In this document: positions 8,224 through 17,276 of the stretch, in pieces
Layout: every line of letters starts with the position of its first letter
Position numbering within the stretch: position 1 is the first letter of the stretch
Assembly (NCBI RefSeq): GCF_900215335.1
Contig: NZ_OCMT01000002.1
Span: 744,001 to 808,000 of the forward strand
DNA from: Pedobacter xixiisoli
Lineage (GTDB): Bacteria > Bacteroidota > Bacteroidia > Sphingobacteriales > Sphingobacteriaceae
Direction: 5' to 3'
Length of the DNA stretch: 64,000 nucleotides
Notes under the pieces: model-generated
The model's input: only the letters and a program-made list of their open reading frames with translations
Told to the model about the DNA's origin: nothing
Database searches by the model: none
Position numbers and translations under genes: made by a program

Positions 8224-8627
8224 TAAACTTCTAGCCTTTGCTTTTTCACACTAAACAGCAGTAAAAGAGCACCACTCACCAAGACAATCCATCCCCATTG
8301 GAAGTGAATAGCTTTACCCAACAAATTATCGGCTAATTTCATCCCAAAGTAATGAGTAGATTTAAAATAAACCGCAGCAGCCATTAACAAAACCCATACA
8401 AACATTACTCTGGTTAGCAATCTAAAAGCTTTGAGCTGTCTAATAAAATAACAAAGTGCTGTTATGGCAATAAAAGAGTAGGTGATTAAGAATAAACGAA
8501 CGTCTGTTTTATACAAACCCCAGTTAATCCATTCGAAAATAATTTTAACTTGTAGGATAGGACAAAAACCTGCCACAAATACTAAGATGAGTCCAATAAT
8601 AGCCAACGGCTTATTTACAATTAACAT
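8223..8627 (-). CDS. Uncharacterised four-helix membrane protein
   Basis: A 134-residue protein with four evident hydrophobic segments (about 8-25, 45-62, 72-89, 108-127) and a short basic tail (VKKQRLEV). I recognise no family. It starts 19 bases after the hybrid kinase stop and overlaps the BNR gene by one base, so it is probably expressed with both. A role as partner of the kinase or of the secreted propeller is only suggested by position. Confidence 0.7.
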   Translation of the reverse strand: MLIVNKPLAIIGLILVFVAGFCPILQVKIIFEWINWGLYKTDVRLFLITYSFIAITALCYFIRQLKAFRLLTRVMFVWVLLMAAAVYFKSTHYFGMKLADNLLGKAIHFQWGWIVLVSGALLLLFSVKKQRLEV

Positions 8628-8646
8628 GCTAATCTATTTTAAGCTG

Positions 8647-10497
8647 CTAACTTAATAAATTAGATTGATGTTTGCTTTTGTAGTCGATAATTTTTGGCGC
8701 CCATTTCCGGATAACTTCCTCTATTTCGGCTGGTTTAAAAGGCTTTGCAATAAAATCTTGCATGCCAGCTTCTAGGCATTTATCTTTCCCATCGCCCAAT
8801 GTATTTGCGGTAAGCGCCACCACAACAGGAAATTCGTATACACGATAATGCTTTCTAATTTCGGTAGTGGCTACGGTGCCGTCCATAATAGGCATTTGCA
8901 TGTCCATAAAAATGAGATCAAAATGCTCTTTCCTTACCATATCCACTGCAAGCTGACCATTAGAAGCTTTTTTACAATCGTAACCTAACTTGCTGAGTGT
9001 TTTTGTGATTAGCATTAGGTTAATGTCGTTATCATCTACCACCAATATTTTAAATGGATAATTGGCACACAATTCATTATCTAATATCAATTTAGGCTGT
9101 TCCTTAATTACCTTAGGAGACTGTGTTTCGAAGGCCTCTTGAGTAGTAATAAAGAAGGTAAAAGCAGAACCCTTGCCCACCTCACTTTTTACTTTCACTT
9201 TTCCACCCATCATGGTAATTAGGTTATAGGCAATATTTAAGCCCAAACCAGTACCTCCGTACTTGCGCATAGTAGAATGATCCATTTGCACAAAGGGCTT
9301 AAACAATGATTTGACCCTATCTTCGGCAATACCAATTCCAGTATCTTTAACTACAAAACCTAGGCGGAGGTCTTCATTTTCCATTTTATCGATGATGGTA
9401 CATTCTAAAACCACACTACCTTTTTCGGTAAACTTTACTGCATTACTTAGAAAATTAAGCAGTACCTGTTTTAAACGCTTTGGATCACCGTAAATAGCGT
9501 TAGGTACATTCTTATCTACAGTAAAGTCAATTGACAAGCCTGGTTTAGACTTTTGAAGATGAGCAAAAGCCTCTGCAATTAAATCGCGAATATCTACAGA
9601 AGTCTTCTCTAAATGTACTTTCCCGACTTCAATTTTCGAAAAATCTAAAATATCATTTACAATACGCAACAAAGATTCTGCGCTGTCATGTATGGTTTTA
9701 GTATATTCTCTCTGTTCGGTACTTAACGAGCCCTGCATTAAAAGGTTAGCCATTCCTAAAACACCGTTCATTGGCGTTCTAATTTCATGACTAATCATTC
9801 CTAAATACTCAGTCTTTGCATTGTTTGCAGCCTGTGCATTTAACTTGGCATTATAAATTTCCTTATCGTGCAACAACTGCTCTTCGAGGCTTTTTTGAGA
9901 GCGTCTGTAAAAAACAACAACCATAAGCAACACCAAGCTAGCCACACCAACTACAGCGTAACCCAAACGCTCATAAAAAATATCGTTTTGCTGGATTCTT
10001 ACTTTAAGATCATCACGTTCTAGTTTGATTAACTGGATGAGTAAGGGTTGAGTAAGGCCAATCTCGTCCCCAATAGCTGTTTGAGTTTCAGTAAATGAAG
10101 CACCCAACTTTAAAAATGCGGATAGCTGAAAATTATAGAATTTTTCTTCGCTATCTAAACTACTTTTTATTGCTAATGCATCACTCTTATAAACTTCGTT
10201 CTCGCCAGAATAGCTTTCTAATATATTTTTCTTCTTAGCCAAATCCTTGAGATAAACCTTTAGGCTATCCCGCAGATTAGTATCCGCCTTGATGAATCCT
10301 AGATAAGCATGTCCGGTTTTCTGTAGCACGTCATTTAGCTCTATCAAATTAGCTACATGCTGTTGCTTTTGTTTAAAATAATCGGTATTATCTTTATTAT
10401 AAATTAGCAAAGCTGCGCCACCGCCAATTATTGCTAATATCAGCAATAGCTTAACGATAAAATTGATAAAAATTTGTTTTGACGCAGGTATGCTCAT
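8647..10497 (-). CDS. Hybrid sensor histidine kinase/response regulator
   Basis: A 616-residue membrane kinase. Two membrane helices (about 13-33 and 179-198) bracket a helical extracytoplasmic sensor of about 145 residues. A HisKA domain follows with SHEIRTPMNG, predicted phospho-accepting His237. HATPase_c shows an N box (NFLSNAVKFTEKG), a G1 box (KDTGIGI) and GGTGLGL. A C-terminal receiver (483-600) has acidic Asp488/489, predicted phospho-acceptor Asp532 (FMDMQMPIMDG) and KPF near its end. There is no DNA-binding output domain and no response regulator beside it, so the target must be elsewhere or be protein-based. The gene lies 17 bases after gldC and is followed by a membrane gene and a secreted propeller gene. 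The ligand is unknown. Confidence 0.92.
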   Translation of the reverse strand: MSIPASKQIFINFIVKLLLILAIIGGGAALLIYNKDNTDYFKQKQQHVANLIELNDVLQKTGHAYLGFIKADTNLRDSLKVYLKDLAKKKNILESYSGENEVYKSDALAIKSSLDSEEKFYNFQLSAFLKLGASFTETQTAIGDEIGLTQPLLIQLIKLERDDLKVRIQQNDIFYERLGYAVVGVASLVLLMVVVFYRRSQKSLEEQLLHDKEIYNAKLNAQAANNAKTEYLGMISHEIRTPMNGVLGMANLLMQGSLSTEQREYTKTIHDSAESLLRIVNDILDFSKIEVGKVHLEKTSVDIRDLIAEAFAHLQKSKPGLSIDFTVDKNVPNAIYGDPKRLKQVLLNFLSNAVKFTEKGSVVLECTIIDKMENEDLRLGFVVKDTGIGIAEDRVKSLFKPFVQMDHSTMRKYGGTGLGLNIAYNLITMMGGKVKVKSEVGKGSAFTFFITTQEAFETQSPKVIKEQPKLILDNELCANYPFKILVVDDNDINLMLITKTLSKLGYDCKKASNGQLAVDMVRKEHFDLIFMDMQMPIMDGTVATTEIRKHYRVYEFPVVVALTANTLGDGKDKCLEAGMQDFIAKPFKPAEIEEVIRKWAPKIIDYKSKHQSNLLS

Positions 10498-10514
10498 AAA
10501 AAAATCAAAATTGG

Positions 10515-10850
10515 CTATCCTTTAGTATTAATACCCATTTTATCTGCAAAGTGTGCACAATAATCTCTCAAATCTTCTACTATATTTTGTTCTCCGGTAG
10601 CTCTTAAAAAGCTATCTCCCATGGTTTGTAGTGTTTCGTAAAAGAAACGTTTCATCTCATCAACTGGCATATCTTTAGTCCATAAATCTATTCTCATCGA
10701 ATTTTTATAATTATGGTCCCAAAGTGCTAACATCATAGATTTTGCCGCCATTTGGTCTTTATTCTCAGAATCTGATGATTCCCAAAGAATATTTTCAGGC
10801 ACATTCTTTTCGTCTAGCTCTACTGTAATTTTTATTTCCGCTTTTTTCAT
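10515..10850 (-). CDS. gldC: Gliding motility protein GldC
   Basis: A 111-residue acidic cytosolic protein matching GldC throughout (ITVELDEKNVPENILWESSD, MLALWDHNYKNSMRIDLWTKDM). In Flavobacterium johnsoniae GldC is needed for efficient gliding, and homologues occur in non-gliding Bacteroidota as well. It lies between a small membrane gene and the hybrid kinase on the minus strand. Its biochemical role is not established. No other gld gene is adjacent, which is common outside flavobacteria. Confidence 0.9.
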   Translation of the reverse strand: MKKAEIKITVELDEKNVPENILWESSDSENKDQMAAKSMMLALWDHNYKNSMRIDLWTKDMPVDEMKRFFYETLQTMGDSFLRATGEQNIVEDLRDYCAHFADKMGINTKG

Positions 10851-10882
10851 CTTTATAATTTTGTCTTATTGTAACTAACGTA

Positions 10883-11164
10883 TTATCCAAACACACTTAT
10901 CTTTAATACCAAGACAAAAATTACAGCGAATACTATAACCATGAGCTGCATTAGCCAAAGTCTTGCCAAAGTGGGGATAAATTTTCTAAATATTTGATCG
11001 CAAAGAAACGACACAAAAAACACCAACAAACCCAGTGCAATAAAAAGTCCTTTAAACTCATGATTAGCTGGTGCAAGTAACCAATTTTTGTTGATGATTA
11101 AACCTACAACTACCATTACGCTAAAAGCAGATACAATGTTTAGCGGAGTTAATTTTATTTTCAA
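10883..11164 (-). CDS. Small uncharacterised membrane protein
   Basis: A 93-residue protein with three hydrophobic segments (about 9-24, 38-57, 68-91). The only start available between the upstream stop and the body is TTG at 11162-11164, one base after the helicase TAA, a position suited to termination-reinitiation. No ATG occurs before residue 17. I recognise no family. It lies between the DEAD-box helicase and gldC and is presumably co-transcribed. Confidence 0.6.
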   Translation of the reverse strand: MKIKLTPLNIVSAFSVMVVVGLIINKNWLLAPANHEFKGLFIALGLLVFFVSFLCDQIFRKFIPTLARLWLMQLMVIVFAVIFVLVLKISVFG

Positions 11165-11165
11165 T

Positions 11166-12479
11166 TTATCTACGAGATTTAGGTTTGGATTTATAGTTTC
11201 CTTTTGTATTTTTTTTGTTTACAACAGGATACTGCTTTTTCTTTTCATGGAAAGCTCCTTTAAAATCGGGATTATCTTTCCTCTTTTGGGCATCAATTTC
11301 CCTTGCTATAGATTGTTTTTCCTCATATGGGGTTTCTTCTATAAAAACCTCGGCTGGAAGTTGATGTTCTGGAATTTGCTGTCTAATCAACTTTTCGATT
11401 TTATCGATGTAATAACGCTCGGCTTCATTGTAAAACGTAATAGCCGTTCCTTCATTAAAAGCTCTGCCTGTTCTACCAATTCTGTGTACGTAATCCTCTA
11501 TAATGATTGGCACATCGAAGTTAATTACATGGCTTACTTCGCTAACATCAATACCCCTAGAGGCCACATCGGTTGCCACCAAAACCCTAATACTACCTTC
11601 CTTAAAACTATTGATAGAATTGATTCGGGTATTTTGTCCTTTATTGGCGTGTATTACCCTCACTGCTTCTTCACCTAATCTTCGCGTAATAAAGCTGTTG
11701 ATATTATCTGCTACAGTTTTCGTCTTACAGAAAATAATCAGTTTCTTAAATTCATCGACGTTTTTCAATAAGCTCTGTAGCAGGTTAATTTTTGTTTTGA
11801 AGTTAGGCACTGCATACATCAACTGCGTCACCGTTTTTGCGGGAGTAGCTTGTGCAGCAACTTCAACCGTGAGTGGATTCTTCAGGAAATCTCCAGCAAT
11901 TTTATGAACCAAATCGCTCATTGTAGCAGAAAAAAGCAAGTTTTGACGCTTGCGAGGAACTACTTCCAGAATTCTATGGATAGAACCGATGAAGCCCATA
12001 TCCATCATTTTATCTGCCTCGTCTAACACCAAAAATTGTAAGCTACGTGTATTAATATCGCCAGCTAAATACAAATCTAAAAAGCGACCAGGTGTAGCCA
12101 CCAAAATATCTACACCTTTGGCTATTTGCTCTTTCTGAGTTTTAGGACCTAGACCTCCAAAAATCACGATGGTTCTTAAATCGGTGTATTTAGAGAAAAG
12201 TTTTACCTGTTCTTCTATTTGCAAAGCCAGTTCTCTGGTAGGCACTAAAACTAAAGCTCTTGGATTTTCACCCTGTGCAAATTTAAGCTTCATGAGCATA
12301 GGCAGCACATAAGCCGCTGTTTTTCCAGTACCCGTTTGGGCAATACCGAACAAATCTTGTCCTGACAATACCGGACCAATCGCTTTCTCTTGTATGGGCG
12401 TAGCTTCGGTGAAACCAGCTTCTTCTATGGCGTTCAGTATTTGTCTGTTGAGTTTAAACTCTTCGAATTTTTTTGGCAT
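11166..12479 (-). CDS. DEAD-box ATP-dependent RNA helicase, RhlE-like
   Basis: A 437-residue cytosolic RNA helicase. The Q motif (ATPIQ) is near residue 28, Walker A AQTGTGKT at 47-54, PTRELA, TPGR, the DEAD box in VLDEADKM, SATM, and the C-terminal HRIGRTGR. The last 35 residues are a basic, low-complexity tail (KKNTKGNYKSKPKSRR) typical of RhlE-like helicases. Such enzymes remodel structured RNA, for example in ribosome assembly or cold adaptation. It heads a minus-strand run down to the BNR gene, with a promoter box only 5 nt before its ATG. Confidence 0.93.
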   Translation of the reverse strand: MPKKFEEFKLNRQILNAIEEAGFTEATPIQEKAIGPVLSGQDLFGIAQTGTGKTAAYVLPMLMKLKFAQGENPRALVLVPTRELALQIEEQVKLFSKYTDLRTIVIFGGLGPKTQKEQIAKGVDILVATPGRFLDLYLAGDINTRSLQFLVLDEADKMMDMGFIGSIHRILEVVPRKRQNLLFSATMSDLVHKIAGDFLKNPLTVEVAAQATPAKTVTQLMYAVPNFKTKINLLQSLLKNVDEFKKLIIFCKTKTVADNINSFITRRLGEEAVRVIHANKGQNTRINSINSFKEGSIRVLVATDVASRGIDVSEVSHVINFDVPIIIEDYVHRIGRTGRAFNEGTAITFYNEAERYYIDKIEKLIRQQIPEHQLPAEVFIEETPYEEKQSIAREIDAQKRKDNPDFKGAFHEKKKQYPVVNKKNTKGNYKSKPKSRR

Positions 12480-12484
12480 AGCCG

Positions 12485-12492
12485 CAAATTTA
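12485..12492 (-). promoter_or_regulatory. -7 box abutting the DEAD-box helicase start
   Basis: On the minus strand TAAATTTG matches TAnnTTTG and is followed by only five bases (CGGCT) before the ATG, predicting a leaderless or nearly leaderless mRNA. Confidence 0.65.
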
Positions 12493-12599
12493 CGATTTAT
12501 TAGTTGTAAGTCCGAAGTTTACAACCCGAATTCCATAAGATGACACGCCACAAACCAGTATCATTTTATGAAAATGTATGTCACAGCTTTTCAGCAATT

Positions 12600-12663
12600 T
12601 TAGCCCTGCCCTCGCTTCTGCCTATAAAATCGGCATCTCGCTAAGTCAGGTTTAATTAACAAA
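12600..12663 (+). repeat. Dispersed intergenic repeat, copy 1
   Basis: A GC-richer stretch beginning TTAGCCCTGCCCTCGC and ending TCAGGTTTAATTAACAAA (12646-12663). A related segment ends the same way at 30539-30556, and the end motif recurs inverted at 28060-28077. Confidence 0.6.
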
Positions 12664-12790
12664 GGTCTTCACCGAACACTTCCGAACTTCCCTTCCAAAC
12701 GATCAACTTCCAGACTTCCGGACTTTCTAACTTCTAGACTTTCCTACGTACAAACTTCATATCTCAATACTAATTACTAACTTTACCAGC

Positions 12791-14125
12791 ATGAGTACAA
12801 TCTTGATAAAAGCAGCTAATATTGTAAATGAAGGGCGAATTTTCACTTCAGATTTATTAATAAAAAACGGAAGAATTGAAAAAATTGCTCCAACAATTGA
12901 TGCTACAGCAGACTTAGAGATTAATGCTGAAGGCCTACATCTTTTACCCGGAATGATTGATGACCAAGTTCATTTTCGTGAACCTGGCTTAACACATAAA
13001 GCAGATATATTTTCGGAAAGTATGGCAGCTGTTGCTGGCGGTATCACTTCATTTATGGAAATGCCCAATACCGTTCCCAACACTTTAACTCAAGATTTAC
13101 TGGCTGATAAATATGCTATCGCTCAGCTTACCTCATTAGCTAACTATTCATTTTACATGGGCGCCAGTAACGATAACATTGAAGAAGTACTGAAAACGGA
13201 TGCGAAAAATGTATGTGGCATCAAGGTTTTCATGGGTTCGTCTACAGGAAACATGTTGGTGGATAACGAGAAAACGTTAGAAAATATTTTCAGCAAAGCA
13301 CCAATGTTGGTGGCTACGCATTGTGAAGACGAAGCCACAATCCGTCATAATTTGGCTACTTACAAAGAAAAGTACGGCGATGATTTGACTATCGAGATGC
13401 ACCCGCTAATTAGAAGTGCGGAGGCTTGTTACAAATCTTCGTCTTTAGCTGTTGAACTGGCTAAGAGATACGATACGCGTTTACACATCCTTCATATTTC
13501 TACGGCAAAAGAAGTAGCTCTATTTGACAATACTTTGGCTTTGGCCGATAAACGAATTACCGCTGAAGCTTGCGTACATCACCTTTGGTTTAACGACGCA
13601 GACTATGCTACGAAAGGAAATTTCATTAAATGGAACCCCGCTGTGAAAACCGCAGCAGATCAAGCAGGAATTTTGCAAGGTTTACTAGACAATCACATCG
13701 ATGTGATTGCTACAGACCATGCGCCTCATACTTTAGAAGAAAAAAACCAAGCTTATGCACAAGCTCCTTCTGGTGGACCTTTAGTGCAACATGCTTTACC
13801 TGCTCTATTGGAAATGCACTTACAGGGAAAAATTTCCTTGGAAAAAATTGTAGAAAAGGCGTCTCATAACGTAGCTACCTGCTTTAATTTGAGCGAGCGT
13901 GGTTTTGTGAGAGAAGGCTATTGGGCAGATTTAGTATTGGTAGATTTAAATGATACTTTTAAAGTGACCAAATTAAATACCTTGTATAAATGCGGATGGT
14001 CGCCATTTGATGGAGAAACTTTCCAAGCAAGCATTACCCACACTTTTGTATCTGGAAATTTAGCTTACCAGAAAGGTAAATTCATGACCAATGAAACAGG
14101 TAAAAGGTTAACTTTTAATAGGTAA
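12791..14125 (+). CDS. pyrC: Dihydroorotase
   Basis: A 444-residue amidohydrolase that closes carbamoyl-aspartate to dihydroorotate in pyrimidine synthesis. Metal-binding DDQVHFREPG sits near residues 57-66, GGITSFMEMPNT follows, and a C-terminal ATDHAPHTLEEK motif is characteristic of class I dihydroorotases. The substrate Arg/Asn pattern (HFREPG, MPNT) favours true dihydroorotase over allantoinase or hydantoinase. The stop overlaps the DUF3810 start by one base (TAATG). Confidence 0.92.
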   Translation: MSTILIKAANIVNEGRIFTSDLLIKNGRIEKIAPTIDATADLEINAEGLHLLPGMIDDQVHFREPGLTHKADIFSESMAAVAGGITSFMEMPNTVPNTLTQDLLADKYAIAQLTSLANYSFYMGASNDNIEEVLKTDAKNVCGIKVFMGSSTGNMLVDNEKTLENIFSKAPMLVATHCEDEATIRHNLATYKEKYGDDLTIEMHPLIRSAEACYKSSSLAVELAKRYDTRLHILHISTAKEVALFDNTLALADKRITAEACVHHLWFNDADYATKGNFIKWNPAVKTAADQAGILQGLLDNHIDVIATDHAPHTLEEKNQAYAQAPSGGPLVQHALPALLEMHLQGKISLEKIVEKASHNVATCFNLSERGFVREGYWADLVLVDLNDTFKVTKLNTLYKCGWSPFDGETFQASITHTFVSGNLAYQKGKFMTNETGKRLTFNR

Positions 14126-15201
14126 TGAAGAAAGAAGGCAAAAAACTTAACGCCCTCTTTATATACGTCGGTATTGCGGTGCTAATTTTCTCTTTCGGCT
14201 TCTTTCCCGACGCCGTTGAAACTTATTACAGCCGATTGCTCTATACTATTACATCAGTTATACAGCGATGTATTGCTTCATTTTTCCCATTTGCCATTGG
14301 CGATTTCCTGTATGCACTCTTAATCATTTACGTGCTGCGAAGCGTTCTTGTTTTCATTAGTAAACAAAGAAAAACAAAAACAGACTACTATGTTTTCGGC
14401 CTAAAATCTTTGAATTTCATTCTCATTATCTACATCTCCTTCAAATTACTTTGGGGTTTAAACTATTCTAGACCAAGAATTAACGAACAACTTCAAATTA
14501 GTGATAAGCCTTACAAGAAAGAACAGTTATTAAAATTAAATGAGTTCCTTTTACAAAAGTTAGATTCTTTGGATAAAGACATAGACACTGCGATACTTAG
14601 TTATACACCACAAGAACTTGAGGATATTGCTGCCACATCCTTTAATCAGTTAGCGCAGAACCAACCATTCTTCAGATACAAATATATGGCGGTTAAGCCC
14701 GTATTGAGTTCTTGGTTAACTAGCAAAATGGGAATTGAAGGCTATTACAATCCACTTTCTGGAGAAGCAAATATTAACCACGGATTACCTAGTTTCGTTT
14801 TGCCTTTTGTTACTTGCCATGAAATTGCGCACCAATTAGGTGTTGCTAAAGAAGATGAAGCTAATTTAGTAGGTTACCTAGCGGCAGTTCACAGCAGTAA
14901 TAGTCGATTTCAATATTCGGCGTATTACAATATGTTTAGGTATGTGATGTTTGAAATTAGAATGAAATATCCAGAAGACTATAATAACATCATTACTAAA
15001 ATTCCGGCTTCGATAATGGATAATTTCAAGATAGAGAGGGAATTTTGGGCTCAATACAATGGCGCCATGTCTGTTTACATGGGCAAAACCTTTGATAAAA
15101 TCTTAAAGCTGAACAATCAACATAAAGGCATTAAAAGCTATCAAGATATTGTGCTTTGGCTGGTGAATTATCATAAAAAAGAGTTGGCAGTTCTCAATTG
15201 A
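14125..15201 (+). CDS. DUF3810 membrane protein with HExxH motif
   Basis: A 358-residue protein with about three N-terminal membrane helices (11-28, 57-77, 93-112) and a large soluble domain. CHEIAHQLGVAKEDEAN gives HEIAH at 232-236 and a possible third zinc ligand at Glu245, so a membrane-anchored zinc peptidase is likely, though unproven. The family is widespread and uncharacterised in Bacteroidota. Its start codon overlaps the pyrC stop, so the two are translationally coupled even though no functional link to pyrimidine synthesis is known. Confidence 0.82.
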   Translation: MKKEGKKLNALFIYVGIAVLIFSFGFFPDAVETYYSRLLYTITSVIQRCIASFFPFAIGDFLYALLIIYVLRSVLVFISKQRKTKTDYYVFGLKSLNFILIIYISFKLLWGLNYSRPRINEQLQISDKPYKKEQLLKLNEFLLQKLDSLDKDIDTAILSYTPQELEDIAATSFNQLAQNQPFFRYKYMAVKPVLSSWLTSKMGIEGYYNPLSGEANINHGLPSFVLPFVTCHEIAHQLGVAKEDEANLVGYLAAVHSSNSRFQYSAYYNMFRYVMFEIRMKYPEDYNNIITKIPASIMDNFKIEREFWAQYNGAMSVYMGKTFDKILKLNNQHKGIKSYQDIVLWLVNYHKKELAVLN

Positions 15202-15258
15202 CAGTTTCCAGTTCCAGCTGCAAATAGTGCCAACTGATAATTGCCAACTGTGAACATC

Positions 15259-15840
15259 TTATCCGTGTATCGCTTCCTTATTTCCGTAGCTTTGTATTAG
15301 GTTTCCTTCAAACTCTAGCCATTCCTTCCAGCGCTTATCTACATCAACGTCAACGGTGTATTTACGAGCGAAATTTAAGAAGGTAGTATAATGTGTTGCC
15401 TCAGAAACCATCAATTCGTGGTAGAATTTAGCTAGCTCTTCATCCTTGATATTTTGTGATAATACTCTGAAACGTTCGCAACTACGAGCTTCAATCATTG
15501 CCGCAAACAACAACCTATCTATAAAAGCTTGATTTCTGCTTCCATCTTTTTTGCTAAACTTCACTAAACGACCAACATAATCGTCTTTACGCTCACGACC
15601 TAAAGTATAACCACGCTCTTTGATGATATTAATAACCATCTGAAAATGCTCCAATTCCTCTAAAGCAATTGCCGTCAATTCATCAACCAAATCCTGATGT
15701 TCGGAGTTTTGCGTAATTAAAGTGATGGCATTACTAGCCGCTTTTTGCTCGCACCAAGCGTGATCGGTTAATATTTCTTCCAAATTTCCTTCGGCAATAT
15801 TCGCCCAACGAGGGTCGGTAAGTAGTTTCAGTCCTAGCAT
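15259..15840 (-). CDS. miaE: tRNA-(ms2io6A37) hydroxylase MiaE
   Basis: A 193-residue ferritin-like di-iron monooxygenase that hydroxylates the isopentenyl group of ms2i6A at tRNA position 37. Two EExxH-type iron-binding patterns are visible: ALEELEHF in the first half and later Glu/His residues in MIEARSCERF and SEATHYTTF. I use the ATG at 15838-15840; the upstream in-frame TTG would lie inside the promoter box. Length matches the family. It converges with DUF3810. Confidence 0.9.
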   Translation of the reverse strand: MLGLKLLTDPRWANIAEGNLEEILTDHAWCEQKAASNAITLITQNSEHQDLVDELTAIALEELEHFQMVINIIKERGYTLGRERKDDYVGRLVKFSKKDGSRNQAFIDRLLFAAMIEARSCERFRVLSQNIKDEELAKFYHELMVSEATHYTTFLNFARKYTVDVDVDKRWKEWLEFEGNLIQSYGNKEAIHG

Positions 15841-15846
15841 AAGCCG

Positions 15847-15854
15847 CAAAATTA
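15847..15854 (-). promoter_or_regulatory. -7 box abutting the miaE start
   Basis: TAATTTTG on the minus strand lies six bases (CGGCTT) before the miaE ATG, predicting a leaderless or nearly leaderless transcript. The CGGCT spacer matches that of the helicase promoter. Confidence 0.6.
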
Positions 15855-16016
15855 AGAATATATCGTGATATTATATTAACCACAAAGAACACTAAGAAAA
15901 ACGAAGTCTTTAATTTAGAAAGTCGATTCTTTGCAAGAAAGAAAATCTTCGTGTTCTTTGTGGCTTCGTGGTTAAGTCTTTTGTAGTTCAACGGAATAAA
16001 TGCAATTTTGCAGAAC

Positions 16017-17240
16017 ATGGCGTCAAGAAAAGTTTTATTTATTGGATTAGTTTGGCCAGAACCTACTTCATCGGCAGCAGGCACTCGTATCATACAATTG
16101 GTACAACTTTTTTTAGCCAACGGCGATGAAGTTCATTTTGCATCTGCTGCGTCTAAAAGTGATTTCAGTTTCGAATTAACAGCTATTGGCGTTATTGAGC
16201 ATGAAATAAAACTCAATGACAGTTCTTTTAACGAATGGCTAGCAAACCTCAACCCAAATATCGTAGTTTTCGATAGGTTTATGATTGAGGAACAATATGG
16301 TTGGCGAGTACAGCAAGAGTGTCCGAATGCGATGCGAATTTTGGATACTGAGGATTTGCATTTCCTGCGTCACGCTAGGCAGCAGTCCATTAAACATAGC
16401 ACCGGATTAGATTTATATAATGACGTTACCAAACGAGAACTGGCATCTATCTTACGTTGCGATTTATCCTTAATTATTTCGCAGGTGGAAATGGATTTGC
16501 TGCAAACATTCAATATCAGCAACCAGATACTTTACTATCTGCCATTTTTAGAACAAGAAATTACTACTATTGAACATTGGAAAACTTTTGAAGAAAGAAA
16601 AGATTTTGTTTTCATCGGCAATTACCTTCATGAACCAAATTGGCAGACTTTACAATACCTCAAAACTAGTGTTTGGCCTTTGTTAAGAAAAAAACTTCCA
16701 GAAGCTTCATTACATATTTATGGGGCTTACGCTACAGAAAAAGTAACACAATTGCAAAATACTAGAGAGAAGTTTTTTGTTCATGGCAGGGCCGAAAATG
16801 CCAGAGAAATTATCGCTCAATACCGAATTTTATTGGCTCCGCTCCTATTTGGTGCAGGTGTAAAAGGCAAATTTATAGATGCTATGCAAACGGGAACACC
16901 AATTGCCAGTAGTGTAGTTGGTGCCGAAGGAATGGCAAACGGATTGGACTGGGCTGGTGTCATAAATAATAATTTAGAAGCTTTCGTTGATGAAACGTTG
17001 GCATTTTATCAAAATGAAATCCAGTGGAAGCAAGCGCAACAAAATGGAATTAAAATTATTAACGAATTATATTCTAAAAATAAGTTTGAAGCACCTTTTT
17101 TAGAAAGAATTATTGCTATTGAAGAAAACCTAAACGGACATCAGCAACAGAATTTCTTCGGAGAAATATTAAAGCATCAAACCTTACAAAGCACTAAATA
17201 CATGTCGCTTTGGATTGAGGAAAAGAACAAGAAAGCATAA
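16017..17240 (+). CDS. Glycosyltransferase, GT4-like (GT-B fold)
   Basis: A 407-residue protein with a C-terminal half typical of family 4 glycosyltransferases: VFIGNYLHEPN, then SLHIYGAY, then APLLFGAGVKGKFIDAMQTGTPI, the donor-nucleotide binding region with its EX7E-like element partly replaced. There is no signal peptide. The acceptor and sugar are unknown. I start at the ATG at 16017, where MASRKVLFIGLVWPE begins a clean beta-strand; an in-frame TTG nine bases upstream is less likely. A CAATTTTG box, one base off the consensus, ends six bases before the ATG. Confidence 0.82.
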   Translation: MASRKVLFIGLVWPEPTSSAAGTRIIQLVQLFLANGDEVHFASAASKSDFSFELTAIGVIEHEIKLNDSSFNEWLANLNPNIVVFDRFMIEEQYGWRVQQECPNAMRILDTEDLHFLRHARQQSIKHSTGLDLYNDVTKRELASILRCDLSLIISQVEMDLLQTFNISNQILYYLPFLEQEITTIEHWKTFEERKDFVFIGNYLHEPNWQTLQYLKTSVWPLLRKKLPEASLHIYGAYATEKVTQLQNTREKFFVHGRAENAREIIAQYRILLAPLLFGAGVKGKFIDAMQTGTPIASSVVGAEGMANGLDWAGVINNNLEAFVDETLAFYQNEIQWKQAQQNGIKIINELYSKNKFEAPFLERIIAIEENLNGHQQQNFFGEILKHQTLQSTKYMSLWIEEKNKKA

Positions 17241-17276
17241 TTATATTTACAAATTCAATTACTTAGGCATTAATAT

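Larger units (their letters stand above)
12480..12790. other. Divergent intergenic region, helicase/pyrC
   Basis: This 311-bp gap has no credible gene. It holds the helicase promoter, a dispersed repeat copy (about 12600-12663), and then about 100 bp of short degenerate reiterations of ACTTCC/GACTTTC type (12670-12750). Next to pyrC, TAACTTTA at about 12779-12786 is one base off the -7 consensus. Confidence 0.6.

Noticed and set aside
11088..11678. 196-codon open frame antisense to the helicase and the small membrane gene
   Set aside because: Fully overlaps well-supported genes on the other strand; aromatic-rich translation typical of antisense frames.
15202..15258. CAGTT/AACTG reiterations between DUF3810 and miaE as a terminator
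   Set aside because: The arms are short and interrupted and no T tract follows, so I class it as reiterated spacer.
15734..16120. 128-codon open frame antisense across miaE and the glycosyltransferase start
   Set aside because: Overlaps two convincing genes and contains no recognisable motif.
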